Source of the DNA: RGIG3009 sp045578625
GTDB lineage: Bacteria > Bacillota > Clostridia > Oscillospirales > Acutalibacteraceae
Length of the DNA stretch: 64,000 bases
Assembly (NCBI GenBank): GCA_045578625.1
Contig: JAZNKN010000020.1
Coordinates: 17,159 to 81,158, forward strand
Direction: 5' to 3'
The position numbers and the translations under genes were made by a program. Shown one piece after another: positions 42,513-51,271 of the stretch. Numbering within the stretch: position 1 is the stretch's first letter; every line of letters starts with the position of its first letter. Below the pieces are notes generated by a model. That model saw nothing but the letters and a program-made list of their open reading frames with translations, searched no databases and had not been told where the DNA came from.

Positions 42513-44162
42513 ATGATGAAGAAGTTGCTGGCGATCGTACTCGTGTTGGCGATGTGCTTTACGATGGCGGCTTGCAGTAAGCCGTCCACCAAGGATGCGG
42601 AGGGCGACAAGGCTCCCGTAACCGATGCCGGTGTCGGTGACACCGAGGAAAAGGGCGGCGCGATCGACGGTGTGGTCACCGTGTATGAGAACCTGTTGAA
42701 CGCGGTTTCCGGCCAGACCGAGATGTTTGGTAATGCGGAAGTGAGCGTTAACCTGAGTGAGGATGCGCTGACCGCACTGGAGCAGCTCGTGTTTGGCGGC
42801 GACACGCAGGTCGATCTGGATTGGATCAACGCGCTGAAGATCGGCATGGACATGGGTCAGAAGGGCGATCTGATGGCGGTGGCTATGAAGCTGGGTATGT
42901 CGGACGTTGACGTGATCTCGATGGAGATGATCGTCGACGCGGCGATGGAGAAGGCGTACGTCGCTCTTCCCGAGCTGAATGACAAGTACATCAGCATGCC
43001 GTTTGAGGGCGGAGAAATGCCCGCGTGGATGACGATGTTCACGGAGAGCAGCGATGAGTTTATGCCGGAGGGCGAGACTGTCGGCAAGCTGCTGGAGAAA
43101 TACATCGGCATCGTGAAGGACAACGTGACGTGGTCCGAAAAAGAGACCGTCGAGTTGACGGTTGGCGACGTAACCAAGTCGATCTCGGTTCAGGAGCTCG
43201 TCATCAATGAGGAGCTCGCCGCTAAGGTCATGACCGCGGTGCTGACCGCTGCCAAGACCGATGCGGATATCAAGAAGATCATTGACGATTTCCGCGCGGT
43301 CGCGGTGGCCGATTACGGCATGGACGATATGGATCTGTACGGCAGCTATGTCGAAGCGATCGACGTTTTGCTGGCCGATATCCCGACCGCAGACTTCGCT
43401 GAAGAAACGCTCGGCACGGTCTCGCTGTACACCGATGGCGAGGAGATCGCCGGTATCGCGTTGGAGATCGAAGGTGAGGAGATCACCTGCCTCTTCCTGA
43501 CCGATGGCGGCAAGACGGCGCTGGAGCTCAATGTGGTGGATTCCATCGAGCTGGTCGGCAGTGGCACGGTCAGCGGTGACCTGTTCAACGCTACGTATGA
43601 ACTGAAGGCCGAGGGCATCGAGCTGTTCGATATTAAGATCGTAGACTATGACGTCAAGAAGGCGGAGCAGGGCGGCATGAGCGGCACCATTCGCCTGCTG
43701 CCGAAAAACGGTCTCTACACGCTGCTGCCCTCTGCGGCGCGCTCGCTCATCGAGTCGATGGATCTGGGGCTGGAATTTGTGATGGAAGCGACGCAGACCA
43801 CCGCCGAGACGACGATGAACGTTCTGGCCGGCGATACCGTTTACGTGGGTATCACGATCAAGGAGACGATCAGTGAGACCGGCACCATCACCGTGCCGTC
43901 TGCTGACAAGGTGGTCGATTCGGAGGATGACGAAGCGCTGCTCGCGTGGATGGAGTCGCTGGATACGGAGGCGATCTTTGAGAACCTCACCGAGGCGGGT
44001 CTGTCGTCCGATCTGGTGGATCTGTTGGAGATACTGATGACCGGAATGATGGAGGGCGGCAGCTCCTACGACGATGGCTACTACGATGACGGCTACTACG
44101 ATGATTACTACACGGGTGACTATACTATCTCCTACGATGGGGATGTGTACGATTACCTGTGA
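42513..44162 (+). CDS. Large acidic lipoprotein, paralogue of the zinc-ribbon protein downstream
   Basis: A 549-residue lipoprotein (signal peptide, lipobox MAAC, Cys 21) of unknown function. From about residue 50 it matches the protein at 44407: VSVNLSEDALTALEQLVFGG against MSVNLSDDILSMVEQFVFGG, and LPELNDKYI against VPELSDKYI. The body appears to be repeated beta-strand and helix units, as in large periplasmic ligand-binding folds. The tail is a Tyr/Asp/Gly repeat (YDDGYYDDGYYDDYY). It was probably duplicated before acquiring different anchors. Confidence 0.8.
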   Translation: MMKKLLAIVLVLAMCFTMAACSKPSTKDAEGDKAPVTDAGVGDTEEKGGAIDGVVTVYENLLNAVSGQTEMFGNAEVSVNLSEDALTALEQLVFGGDTQVDLDWINALKIGMDMGQKGDLMAVAMKLGMSDVDVISMEMIVDAAMEKAYVALPELNDKYISMPFEGGEMPAWMTMFTESSDEFMPEGETVGKLLEKYIGIVKDNVTWSEKETVELTVGDVTKSISVQELVINEELAAKVMTAVLTAAKTDADIKKIIDDFRAVAVADYGMDDMDLYGSYVEAIDVLLADIPTADFAEETLGTVSLYTDGEEIAGIALEIEGEEITCLFLTDGGKTALELNVVDSIELVGSGTVSGDLFNATYELKAEGIELFDIKIVDYDVKKAEQGGMSGTIRLLPKNGLYTLLPSAARSLIESMDLGLEFVMEATQTTAETTMNVLAGDTVYVGITIKETISETGTITVPSADKVVDSEDDEALLAWMESLDTEAIFENLTEAGLSSDLVDLLEILMTGMMEGGSSYDDGYYDDGYYDDYYTGDYTISYDGDVYDYL

Positions 44163-44200
44163 CCGTCCGTGACAGCCTGATCCTATAATGACGGATACAA

Positions 44201-44240
44201 TGAGCGCCGACCCACAGCGGGTCGGCGCTCATATTCTTTT
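44201..44240 (+). terminator. Terminator of the large lipoprotein gene
   Basis: Stem TGAGCGCCGACCC / GGGTCGGCGCTCA followed by a T-rich run. Confidence 0.88.
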
Positions 44241-44302
44241 TGCACACGGCATAGGATGACAGCAGAGGGAGGGCTGTGCCGTTGCATAATTTTTCAATTC
44301 TC

Positions 44303-44331
44303 TTGCATTTCAAAACGTAATGTGCTATAAA
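44303..44331 (+). promoter_or_regulatory. Extended -10 promoter of the zinc-ribbon protein
   Basis: TTGCAT (44303-44308), 17 bases, TG-C-TATAAA (-10 at 44326-44331). Confidence 0.75.
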
Positions 44332-44406
44332 TTAAATAGACCTTTATTTTTGGAAAAGGAGGGAAGGTGCGGCGATACGACGTGTACGTCGCACTCAAGA
44401 ACGCGT

Positions 44407-46278
44407 ATGTTTTGTCAGAATTGCGGAAAACAGCTCCCTGACGGAGCGAAGTTTTGTGATGGCTGCGGCACGAAGGTGCCGGACGTGTCAGCTCCGGTAG
44501 CAGAACAGCCGGTCGTGGAGACTCCTGCGGTCGAAGCCCCCGTGTCCGAACCTCCTGTGCAGGAAGCACCGGTCGAGGTGGCCCCTATCGAGGTGGCCCC
44601 GGAATTCCCGAGCGAGGTCGCTCTGGGCGATATGGCGTTCGCGGCTCCCGTGTTTGAGGAGCCGGAAGCACCCAAGAAAAAGTGCAAGTGGTGGAAGCCG
44701 TTGGTGTTTATTGGCGTGCCGGTCCTGGCGATCGCGGCGCTGCTTGTCACTATGTGGCATCCCATCATCGGTTTCTTCATCAAGACCTTTGGTCCTGACG
44801 AGGCGTATCTGCACCACGTAGAGGGTAAGGTCGTGGAGGATACCGTGGATTCCGTGACCGAGGGCTACGATTCCCTGCTGAGCGCGTTAAAGGAAACACC
44901 GGAGATCTCGGAAAACGTGACGATGAGCGTCAACCTCAGCGATGATATCCTGTCGATGGTGGAGCAGTTTGTGTTTGGCGGCGACACGGAGATGGATCTG
45001 TCCTGGATCAACGACGCTGAGATCGCTTTCAACGTCGCGCAGGACGGCAATCGGACCAAACTGGATGCGACGATCGGTCTGGGTGACGACAAGGTCGTCT
45101 CCGCTGAAGCGATCATGGATATGGCAGAGGGCAAGGTGTACGTCAGTGTTCCCGAACTGAGCGACAAGTACATTGCTCTGGATCTGAACGAGGTGACCGG
45201 TGGCGCGTCGGTGTCGGGTATGCTGGCGGATATGCTGTCCTCCGGCGAACTGCAGGAGGCCATTGTTAACATCCTGCCCGACAGCAAGACGCTGGGCCGC
45301 CTGCTGAACAAGTACGGTGACGTCATCCTGAAGTCCATTGAGGACGTAGAGGAGAGCAGCGAGACCTTCGAGATCGAGGGTATCGAGAAGAAGGTCACGG
45401 TACTGGAGTACGACGTGGACGACAAGTTGTTGCTGACGATCGCGGAAAACGTGCTTGAGGCTGCCAAGGACGACGAGGACATCGTTACGATCCTGGAGAA
45501 CGCCGAGGACGTTGTTGCGGATCTGATGGGCGACAGAATGCCTGCCGAGCTGGATCTGGCGGACATGGTGGATGAGGCGATCGATATGGCGCTGGATTCC
45601 ATCGACGACGTGGACACCACCGGTGACACGCTGGCCACGGTGTATACCTACGTTGACGGCAGCAGTGAGGTCATCGGCCGCGCCGTTGAGGTCGAGGATA
45701 TGATGGTGTTCTCCTACCTGACGCTGACCAAGGGCAAGAAGGAAGCCACCGAGATCATTATCGCGGAGCAGTTGGTGCTTGCCGGTTCCGGTGAGACCAA
45801 GAAAAATCTGTTCAACGGCACCTATACGGTGGAGTTTGACGGTACGGCGCTGGTCGAGCTTGAGGTCAAGGATTACGATGTGAAGAAGGCTGAGGACGGC
45901 TACCTCAACGGCACTTTCCGCCTCACTCCCACCGACGAGGTGTATGACCTGATCGGTATGGGCGCGGGTGAAGCGCTGTCGATGGTCGATCTGGGCCTGG
46001 AGATCTCGGTGAAGAGCGACGAGAACACCGCTTCGCTGACGGTCAACATTCTTAACGGCAGCGAAGTGTACGCCGGTGTGACTCTGGCGGCTACCGGAAC
46101 CGAACTGAAGGCAGTTTCGACTCCGTCCGAGGACAAGATCGCAGATGTTGACGAGTGGGCGCAGTCGATCGATCCGTCCGCCTTTATGCAGTCGTTGCCC
46201 TCGGAGCTGACTGAGCTGCTGGGCAGCATGGGCGGTTCTCGCGTGGAGAGCGATATGGCCGAGGTCAGCTATCGCTGA
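44407..46278 (+). CDS. Zinc-ribbon membrane protein with large acidic outer domain
   Basis: A 623-residue protein. It opens with a double CxxC zinc ribbon (FCQNCGKQLPDGAKFCDGCG), then a Pro/Val/Glu linker (about 28-80), one helix (about 98-118) and a large domain homologous to the lipoprotein upstream. The ribbon would face the cytoplasm and the large domain the outside. Zinc-ribbon plus one helix is common in clostridial envelope proteins of unknown function. The chosen ATG lacks a close ribosome site; the strong site AAGGAGGGAAGG lies about 40 bases upstream. The downstream gene is an ABC ATPase after a terminator. Confidence 0.78.
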   Translation: MFCQNCGKQLPDGAKFCDGCGTKVPDVSAPVAEQPVVETPAVEAPVSEPPVQEAPVEVAPIEVAPEFPSEVALGDMAFAAPVFEEPEAPKKKCKWWKPLVFIGVPVLAIAALLVTMWHPIIGFFIKTFGPDEAYLHHVEGKVVEDTVDSVTEGYDSLLSALKETPEISENVTMSVNLSDDILSMVEQFVFGGDTEMDLSWINDAEIAFNVAQDGNRTKLDATIGLGDDKVVSAEAIMDMAEGKVYVSVPELSDKYIALDLNEVTGGASVSGMLADMLSSGELQEAIVNILPDSKTLGRLLNKYGDVILKSIEDVEESSETFEIEGIEKKVTVLEYDVDDKLLLTIAENVLEAAKDDEDIVTILENAEDVVADLMGDRMPAELDLADMVDEAIDMALDSIDDVDTTGDTLATVYTYVDGSSEVIGRAVEVEDMMVFSYLTLTKGKKEATEIIIAEQLVLAGSGETKKNLFNGTYTVEFDGTALVELEVKDYDVKKAEDGYLNGTFRLTPTDEVYDLIGMGAGEALSMVDLGLEISVKSDENTASLTVNILNGSEVYAGVTLAATGTELKAVSTPSEDKIADVDEWAQSIDPSAFMQSLPSELTELLGSMGGSRVESDMAEVSYR

Positions 46279-46306
46279 TCTAACGCACGGTACGAATTAT
46301 ACAAGC

Positions 46307-46346
46307 GGGGCGCTGATATCCTTTGCGAGATCGGCGCCCCCTCTTT
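46307..46346 (+). terminator. Terminator of the zinc-ribbon protein gene
   Basis: Stem GGGGCGCTGAT / ATCGGCGCCCC (one wobble pair), then TCTTTT. Only 16 bases separate it from the next start codon, so some read-through to the ABC genes is possible. Confidence 0.8.
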
Positions 46347-46361
46347 TGCAAGGAGCAGCGT

Positions 46362-47030
46362 ATGCATATTGAAGTAAAAGGGATCGCCAAAGCCTACGGA
46401 AAAAAGCAGGTCCTGCGGGACGTCTGCTTTTCGGCGTACGGTGGACAGTGTATCGGCATTCTGGGCGGCAACGGCAGCGGAAAATCCACGCTGTTGTCCA
46501 TTCTTGCCGGTGTGCAGACCTGCAACGGCGGTGAGTTTTTGTACGAGGGCAAGGATCTGCTCAAACACCCCCGACAGCGGGCGGAGCTTGTCGGCTACGT
46601 GCCGCAGGGGACACCGCTGATCGAGGAACTGACCGCGTACGACAACCTGCGCCTCTGGTACGACCGTGCTTCGTTGAAGCGCGAGCTGGAGAGCGGCGTT
46701 CTTGCCACCTTGGGGGTCGGTGAGTTTTTGAAAACGAGGGTGTCGCGGATGTCGGGCGGCATGAAAAAACGGTTGTCGCTGGGCTGTGCGATGGCCAAGC
46801 ATCCGCCGATCATTCTGCTGGATGAGCCGATGGCTGCGCTGGATCTGGTGTGCAAGCAGAGCATTTCCGAGTATCTGCGTCGACACAAGGAGGCCGGCGG
46901 TATTCTGCTGTTCGTCACGCACGATGCGTACGATCTGGAGCTGTGTGACGAGTGGTATATTCTGAAGGACGGCGTGGCGGTTCCGTTTGTATACGACGGC
47001 AACATCGATCGCCTTGTGAAGAATTTGTGA
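46362..47030 (+). CDS. ABC-2 type transporter ATP-binding protein
   Basis: A 222-residue ATPase. Walker A GGNGSGKST (about 35-43), signature SGGMKKRLS (variant of LSGGQ), Walker B IILLDEP and switch HD pair are present. The start is ATG 46362 with AAGGAG. It is followed within 2 bases by a permease and then another, giving an exporter of one ATPase and two different membrane subunits. The substrate is unknown. Confidence 0.93.
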   Translation: MHIEVKGIAKAYGKKQVLRDVCFSAYGGQCIGILGGNGSGKSTLLSILAGVQTCNGGEFLYEGKDLLKHPRQRAELVGYVPQGTPLIEELTAYDNLRLWYDRASLKRELESGVLATLGVGEFLKTRVSRMSGGMKKRLSLGCAMAKHPPIILLDEPMAALDLVCKQSISEYLRRHKEAGGILLFVTHDAYDLELCDEWYILKDGVAVPFVYDGNIDRLVKNL

Positions 47031-47031
47031 T

Positions 47032-48267
47032 ATGAAGACATACCTGTTTTTACAACTGAAACGTGCCGCGCGGCTGCTTCCGTTCGTGCTGGTGGTGGCG
47101 TTGGTGCTGTTCGGCGCTTTGCTGACAGTGTTCAACGCGATCGTCCAACAAGCGGAAAGCGAGGAAGCCGAAAATGCTATGCTGATCAAGGTGGGTCTTA
47201 CCGGTGATACCGGGTATGAGTATTTTGATCTGTGGCTTTCGGCGATCCAGAGCTTTGACACCTCGCGCTATGCCATCGAGATCGTCAAGCTTGACGAGGA
47301 GCAGGCGAAAACCGAGCTGGAGGCCGGCAAGCTGGCGGCCTACGTCATTTTGCCGGATCGCTTCATTGAGGAGGCGCTGGCGGGACGCATTCAGCCCATC
47401 ACCTACGTCACGACAAGCGGCTCGGTGGATACGCTGTCCATCTTCAAAGAAGAGGTGACGGAGGTCATTTCGCGCTTGCTGGCCGAGTCGCAAAAGGGCG
47501 TGTACGGCATCGGTGAGGCACTGGATGAAAACGGACACGAAGACATTTCCTTTGACAAGCTTAACGAGCTGAATCTGGAATATATCGACGTTATTCTGGA
47601 TCGCTCCAAGACCTATCGCGTGGAAGCGGTGGATGCTGAGGCTGACCTGCCGATACAGACGTATCTGTTCAGCGGTGTGGCGGTGCTGCTGGTATTCCTG
47701 ACGGCGCTGCCCTATGCGTTGCTGTACGTGAACAAGGAGACCGCTCTGCACCGCGTGCTGGCGGCGCGCGGCTACAAGCCGTGGAAGCAGTTGCTGTGTG
47801 AGTATATCGCATATGCAGTGGCGATGGCGGCACTGTTTTTGTTGGTGCTGTCGGCGTTGGCACTGTTTACCGATGGTGCGATCGCCGCAATCCCCGGTGG
47901 TGCCGGATTGATCCTGTTTGCCGTGCAGCTGTTGCCGGTGCTGCTGATGGTTACCGCCTGCGGATTCCTGATCTTTGAGTTGGCGGGCAATCTGGTGACC
48001 GGCATTCTGCTGCAGTTCTTCCTGTCGCTGGCGTTGTGCTATATCGGCGGCTGTCTGTATCCGCTGTATTCCTTTCCGGTGGCGGTGCAGGAGGTGGCGG
48101 TATATCTGCCTGCCGCCGTGGCGCGCAGTTATCTGTCCGGCTGTATCGTGGAGGAGACGGCGTGGCCGCAGCTCGTCGGCTTGCTGCTGTATACGGCTGT
48201 CTTTGTGGCGATCGCGGTGTGGGTGCGCCGCTTCCGCGTGATCGGGAGAGGAGGCGGCACGGCATGA
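47032..48267 (+). CDS. ABC-2 type transporter permease 1
   Basis: A 411-residue permease: one N-terminal helix (about 14-36), a large outside domain (about 40-215) and about five C-terminal helices (about 217-400), the usual ABC-2 (YhgE/NatB-like) plan. It starts one base after the ATPase stop (TGATATG). It overlaps the next permease by four bases. Confidence 0.9.
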   Translation: MKTYLFLQLKRAARLLPFVLVVALVLFGALLTVFNAIVQQAESEEAENAMLIKVGLTGDTGYEYFDLWLSAIQSFDTSRYAIEIVKLDEEQAKTELEAGKLAAYVILPDRFIEEALAGRIQPITYVTTSGSVDTLSIFKEEVTEVISRLLAESQKGVYGIGEALDENGHEDISFDKLNELNLEYIDVILDRSKTYRVEAVDAEADLPIQTYLFSGVAVLLVFLTALPYALLYVNKETALHRVLAARGYKPWKQLLCEYIAYAVAMAALFLLVLSALALFTDGAIAAIPGGAGLILFAVQLLPVLLMVTACGFLIFELAGNLVTGILLQFFLSLALCYIGGCLYPLYSFPVAVQEVAVYLPAAVARSYLSGCIVEETAWPQLVGLLLYTAVFVAIAVWVRRFRVIGRGGGTA

Positions 48268-49403
48268 AACGCTTGGCAATGTGGTTTTTCCTGCTGAGTA
48301 AGCGTTTGTACAAAAAAGCGACCTTCCTCATTATTCTGGCACTGATCCCGCTGATGATCCTGGGGCTCGGTATTGTAGCGAAAGAGGACAGCGGTTTTAT
48401 CACCATCGCACTGGCACAGGAGGATGCGTCGGATGCGGTCTCGTCCGCTATCGTGGAGGACCTGACCGGCAAGCAGCGGGTGATCCGGTTTGTGGAATGT
48501 GAAACGCCGGAGGAAGCTCGACAGTTGGTAGCGGGCAGCCGCGCGGATGCGGCGTGGGTATTCCCGAAGAATATGCAGGGGCGCATCCAATCATTTTTGA
48601 AAACGCACAGCCAACGCGATTACATCGTGACGGTGTATCAGCGGGAGCAGACGGTAGCGCTGCGCCTGTCGCACGAAAAACTGGCGGGGGCGCTGTATAC
48701 GCACTGCGCGCAGACGCTGTACCTCAATTTTGCGCGCGAGGAGACTCCGGAACTGGACGGTCTGACCGATGAGCAGGTTATGAGCTACTATTTTGGTTTT
48801 GAGCTGAAGGAGGAGCTGTTCCGGTTTGCGTATCCGGACGACAGCCGCATGGAGGAAACCACGTCGGAAGCCGGGTATCTGGTCACACCGGTGCGCGGGT
48901 TGTTGTCGGTCTTTGTGCTGCTCGGCGGCTTGGCGGCGGCGATGTTCTATATGCAGGACGAGCGCCGCGGCGTGTTCGCGTGGGTGCGGCAATCGCGGTT
49001 GCCGCTGGTGTCCGCGGGTTGTCAGCTGATCGCGGTGCTGAATCTGTCGGTCGTGATGGTGGTGTCGCTCGCGGTCATCGGTATGACCGGTTCGCTGCTG
49101 CGTGAGATGGTATCGTTGGTGATGTATGTGCTGTGTTGCACGGCGTTCTGCACGCTGATCGCGCAGCTGTGCCGCCGCATTCGGGTACTGGGCATGGTGA
49201 CGCCGCCGCTGATCGTGAGCATGGTGGTGGTCTGCCCCATCTTCTTTAATCTGGGCGCGCTGCGCAAGCTGCAGCTGCTGTTTCCGCCCACCTACTACCT
49301 CAACGCGGTCAACAGTGACCGGTTCTTGCTGTACGGCTTCGTTTATTTTGCGGCTTGCACCGCGCTGAGCCTGTCGCTCGGTCGGGTGCTGAAAAAGAGA
49401 TAA
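48264..49403 (+). CDS. ABC-2 type transporter permease 2
   Basis: A 379-residue permease starting at ATG 48264, which overlaps the preceding stop (ATGA). It has the same plan: N-terminal helix (about 20-42), outer domain (about 45-205) and about six helices to the C-terminus. It is homologous in architecture but hardly in sequence to permease 1, so the exporter is probably a heterodimer. Confidence 0.9.
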   Translation: MKRLAMWFFLLSKRLYKKATFLIILALIPLMILGLGIVAKEDSGFITIALAQEDASDAVSSAIVEDLTGKQRVIRFVECETPEEARQLVAGSRADAAWVFPKNMQGRIQSFLKTHSQRDYIVTVYQREQTVALRLSHEKLAGALYTHCAQTLYLNFAREETPELDGLTDEQVMSYYFGFELKEELFRFAYPDDSRMEETTSEAGYLVTPVRGLLSVFVLLGGLAAAMFYMQDERRGVFAWVRQSRLPLVSAGCQLIAVLNLSVVMVVSLAVIGMTGSLLREMVSLVMYVLCCTAFCTLIAQLCRRIRVLGMVTPPLIVSMVVVCPIFFNLGALRKLQLLFPPTYYLNAVNSDRFLLYGFVYFAACTALSLSLGRVLKKR

Positions 49404-49408
49404 AAGGG

Positions 49409-49449
49409 CAAGGCGCTATCTCCGTGGGAGATGGCGCCTTGTTTTTGTT
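49409..49449 (+). terminator. Terminator of the ABC-2 operon
   Basis: Stem CAAGGCGC-ATCTCC / GGAGAT-GCGCCTTG followed by GTTTTTGTTT. Confidence 0.88.
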
Positions 49450-49461
49450 TGGAATTGTTTG

Positions 49462-49500
49462 GGACGAGCAATGCCCGCCCCTACGTTGCCGGTTCGATCC
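49462..49500 (+). repeat. Dispersed 39-base intergenic repeat, copy 2
   Basis: GGACGAGCAATGCCCGCCCC, then TACGTTGCCGGTTCGATCC. It shares 31 of 39 bases with 19747-19785. Its right end fuses with the tRNA-flank repeat. Confidence 0.6.
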
Positions 49501-49557
49501 CCTTCAGGCAAAACAAAAAACCACCCCGGACGGGGTGGCTTTGGTGGACCCGAAGTG
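49491..49557 (-). repeat. Duplicated tRNA-Ala 3' end plus terminator (left copy)
   Basis: About 60 bases nearly identical to 49668-49737: T-arm-like GATCCCCTTC, CAGGCAAAACAAAAA, the terminator stem CCACCCC/GGGGTGG, and TTGGTGGACCCGAAG, which equals the last bases of the tRNA-Ala gene with CCA. No complete tRNA accompanies it. Confidence 0.75.
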
Positions 49558-49685
49558 TTTTGTACAGCGTGGCAGTTTGATCTCGTCTGTGAGTTTCGGT
49601 ACAGCGAATACGGGCGGTGCAACGCGACGCCCTAAAAACGCGCCACCGGCGCGTTTTCTTAACGGGCTTTCGATCCCCTTCAGGC

Positions 49686-49713
49686 AAAACAAAAACCACC
49701 CCGGACGGGGTGG
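49686..49713 (-). terminator. Terminator of tRNA-Ala
   Basis: Stem CCACCCCG / CGGGGTGG; on the minus strand it is followed by TTTTTGTTTT. The same structure is repeated at 49511-49538. Confidence 0.8.
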
Positions 49714-49722
49714 TTTTGCTTT

Positions 49723-49799
49723 TGGTGGACCCGAAGGGGATCGAACCCTCGAACCTCACGGATGCGAACCGTGCGCTCTCCCAGCTGAGCTACGGGCCC
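49723..49799 (-). tRNA. tRNA-Ala (anticodon CGC)
   Basis: Read on the minus strand: acceptor GGGCCCG pairs with CGGGTCC and includes the alanine identity pair G3-U70. D-arm GCTC/GAGC, anticodon stem CACGG/CCGTG with loop TTCGCAT (anticodon CGC, codon GCG), T-arm GAGGG-TTCGATC-CCCTT, discriminator A, encoded CCA. All arms fold normally. Confidence 0.95.
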
Positions 49800-49816
49800 A
49801 AATGACGTTGCTCCTT

Positions 49817-49845
49817 ATCTTATCGCACTTTGGGGCGGTTGTCAA
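49817..49845 (-). promoter_or_regulatory. Promoter of tRNA-Ala
   Basis: On the minus strand TTGACA (49845-49840), 17 bases, TAAGAT (49822-49817), about 18 bases before the mature tRNA 5' end. Confidence 0.75.
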
Positions 49846-49888
49846 GGGATTTGTGCAAAAATTTTGCGTAGTCATCCAAAAAAAGTGT

Positions 49889-49916
49889 CAAAAAGGGAGG
49901 GCTGGAGCCCTCCCTT
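49889..49916 (-). terminator. Terminator of the glycosyltransferase gene
   Basis: Stem AAGGGAGGGC / GCCCTCCCTT, followed on the minus strand by TTTTT. It resembles the hairpin after the GGGtGRT gene at 1973. Confidence 0.85.
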
Positions 49917-49929
49917 GGGATGAACGGGG

Positions 49930-51084
49930 TCAGCGCTTGAGGATCTCGCGGTAGCGGTTGTAGGCGCGGTCCACCGCGTCACCCCACGTGAGGTAGAGAT
50001 CCTGTCCGGCTTGTTCGCCGACGGCGCGCATCGCCGCGCGGTCGGCGCAGGCGTCCATGATAGCGTTGGCGCAGGAGACCGGCGATTCCTCGGCCAGGTA
50101 GCCGTTGACCCGATGCACCGCGCCCTCGGCGGCGGCACTGCCGCGCAGCAGCAGCGAGGGACGGTCGCAGGCGGCCGCTTCCTTCACCACGATACCGCAG
50201 GTGTCGTAGGTGGAGGGAAAGAAGAACAGGTCGGCGGCGCAGTAGAATACACGGAGATAGTCGCGGTCGCGGATCGGACCAACAAAGGTGACGGCATCCT
50301 GCAGACCCAGTTCCTTCGTGTACTGCCGCATTTCCGGCAGGTCGTAGCCGTCGCCCACGAACAGCATACGGAACGGCATACCGTTTTGGTACAGCACGGC
50401 GCAGGTATCCAGGATCAAACGGATGTTTTTGTACCACATCATACGTCCCACAAACAGCAGCGTGGGAACGTCCTCACGCAGGCTGTACTTCTCGCGCAGG
50501 GCGGCAACGCGCTCGGCTGGTGCTTGTCCGCGGGCAAAGTCCGTTCCGTTCTCCATCACGCGCCACGGGCCGTAGTACCCGATGTCCTCCAGAAAACGGC
50601 CGGAGGCGGAGCTGACGACCCACACCTCGTCCACAGACTTGACGTTTTCCAGCATAAATTTCATAGCGACGGCACGCATCGCCGGATTGGGGATGCGTTT
50701 TTTGATGTCCAGATCAAACCGCGTGTGGTAGGTCAGCACCGTCGGCACCTTGGGGCGGTGGTTGATGGTGTTGACCAACACCGAGGAGGCGAACGGTGCA
50801 TGGACGTGCATAATGTCAAAGCGGCGGGAGCGCAGCTCGCGGATGGTCTCGGGGGCAAACGGAATGCCGACGCGGTAGCCCAGACGGGCACCCATCGACA
50901 GCGATGGATAGCGCACGACGTCGTAGGGATAGTGGTCCTGAATGCCGCGGTAGCGGGGAGTGACCACCGTGACGCGGCAGTCGTGGTGATTGAGATTTTC
51001 GGCATAGTTTTTTACGGTCTGTGCCACGCCGTCAATGGTCGGCGGGAACGAATCGTTGAACAAACCGACGGAAAAGCTGCTCAT
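49930..51084 (-). CDS. Glycosyltransferase family 4
   Basis: A 384-residue GT-B enzyme. Donor and acceptor landmarks are FNDSFPPTIDGVAQTV (about 9-24), HVHAPFASSVLV, LFVGRMMWYKNI (about 215-226) and the E-x7-E-like PSTYDTCGIVVKEAAAC. It is close in feel to diacylglycerol glucosyl/mannosyltransferases, which make membrane glycolipids, but the acceptor is uncertain. It is monocistronic, with promoter at 51145 and terminator at 49889. Confidence 0.92.
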   Translation of the reverse strand: MSSFSVGLFNDSFPPTIDGVAQTVKNYAENLNHHDCRVTVVTPRYRGIQDHYPYDVVRYPSLSMGARLGYRVGIPFAPETIRELRSRRFDIMHVHAPFASSVLVNTINHRPKVPTVLTYHTRFDLDIKKRIPNPAMRAVAMKFMLENVKSVDEVWVVSSASGRFLEDIGYYGPWRVMENGTDFARGQAPAERVAALREKYSLREDVPTLLFVGRMMWYKNIRLILDTCAVLYQNGMPFRMLFVGDGYDLPEMRQYTKELGLQDAVTFVGPIRDRDYLRVFYCAADLFFFPSTYDTCGIVVKEAAACDRPSLLLRGSAAAEGAVHRVNGYLAEESPVSCANAIMDACADRAAMRAVGEQAGQDLYLTWGDAVDRAYNRYREILKR

Positions 51085-51144
51085 AACAAACCCTCCTGGC
51101 CCGACGGATCGGGACGGTCAATAAAAGCAAGATATCACGATTGC

Positions 51145-51173
51145 AGTTTACCACATATCTATAAGATTTGCAA
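51145..51173 (-). promoter_or_regulatory. Promoter of the glycosyltransferase gene
   Basis: On the minus strand TTGCAA (51173-51168), 17 bases, extended -10 TGG-TAAACT (51150-51145). Confidence 0.7.
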
Positions 51174-51271
51174 GATGGGCAGAAAATTTCAAAAAAGACT
51201 TTTCTCCGGCTTCAAAATACGATATACTATAATGAGATAATAGGGATGTTGTGCAGAAAGGATGGGAAAGT

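Larger units (their letters stand above)
49404..49722. other. Intergenic region with repeats and terminators
   Basis: About 320 bases. In order it contains the terminator at 49409, a dispersed repeat (49462-49500), the left copy of a palindromic tRNA 3'-flank repeat (49491-49557), a bidirectional hairpin AAAACGCGCC / GGCGCGTTTT (49635-49657) and the right copy (49668-49746), which runs into the tRNA. I find no believable protein gene. Confidence 0.65.

Noticed and set aside
49355..49954. Plus-strand frame giving GPEGDRTLEP-type peptide
   Set aside because: A well-known artefact: it reads antisense through the tRNA-Ala gene and through repeats and terminators.
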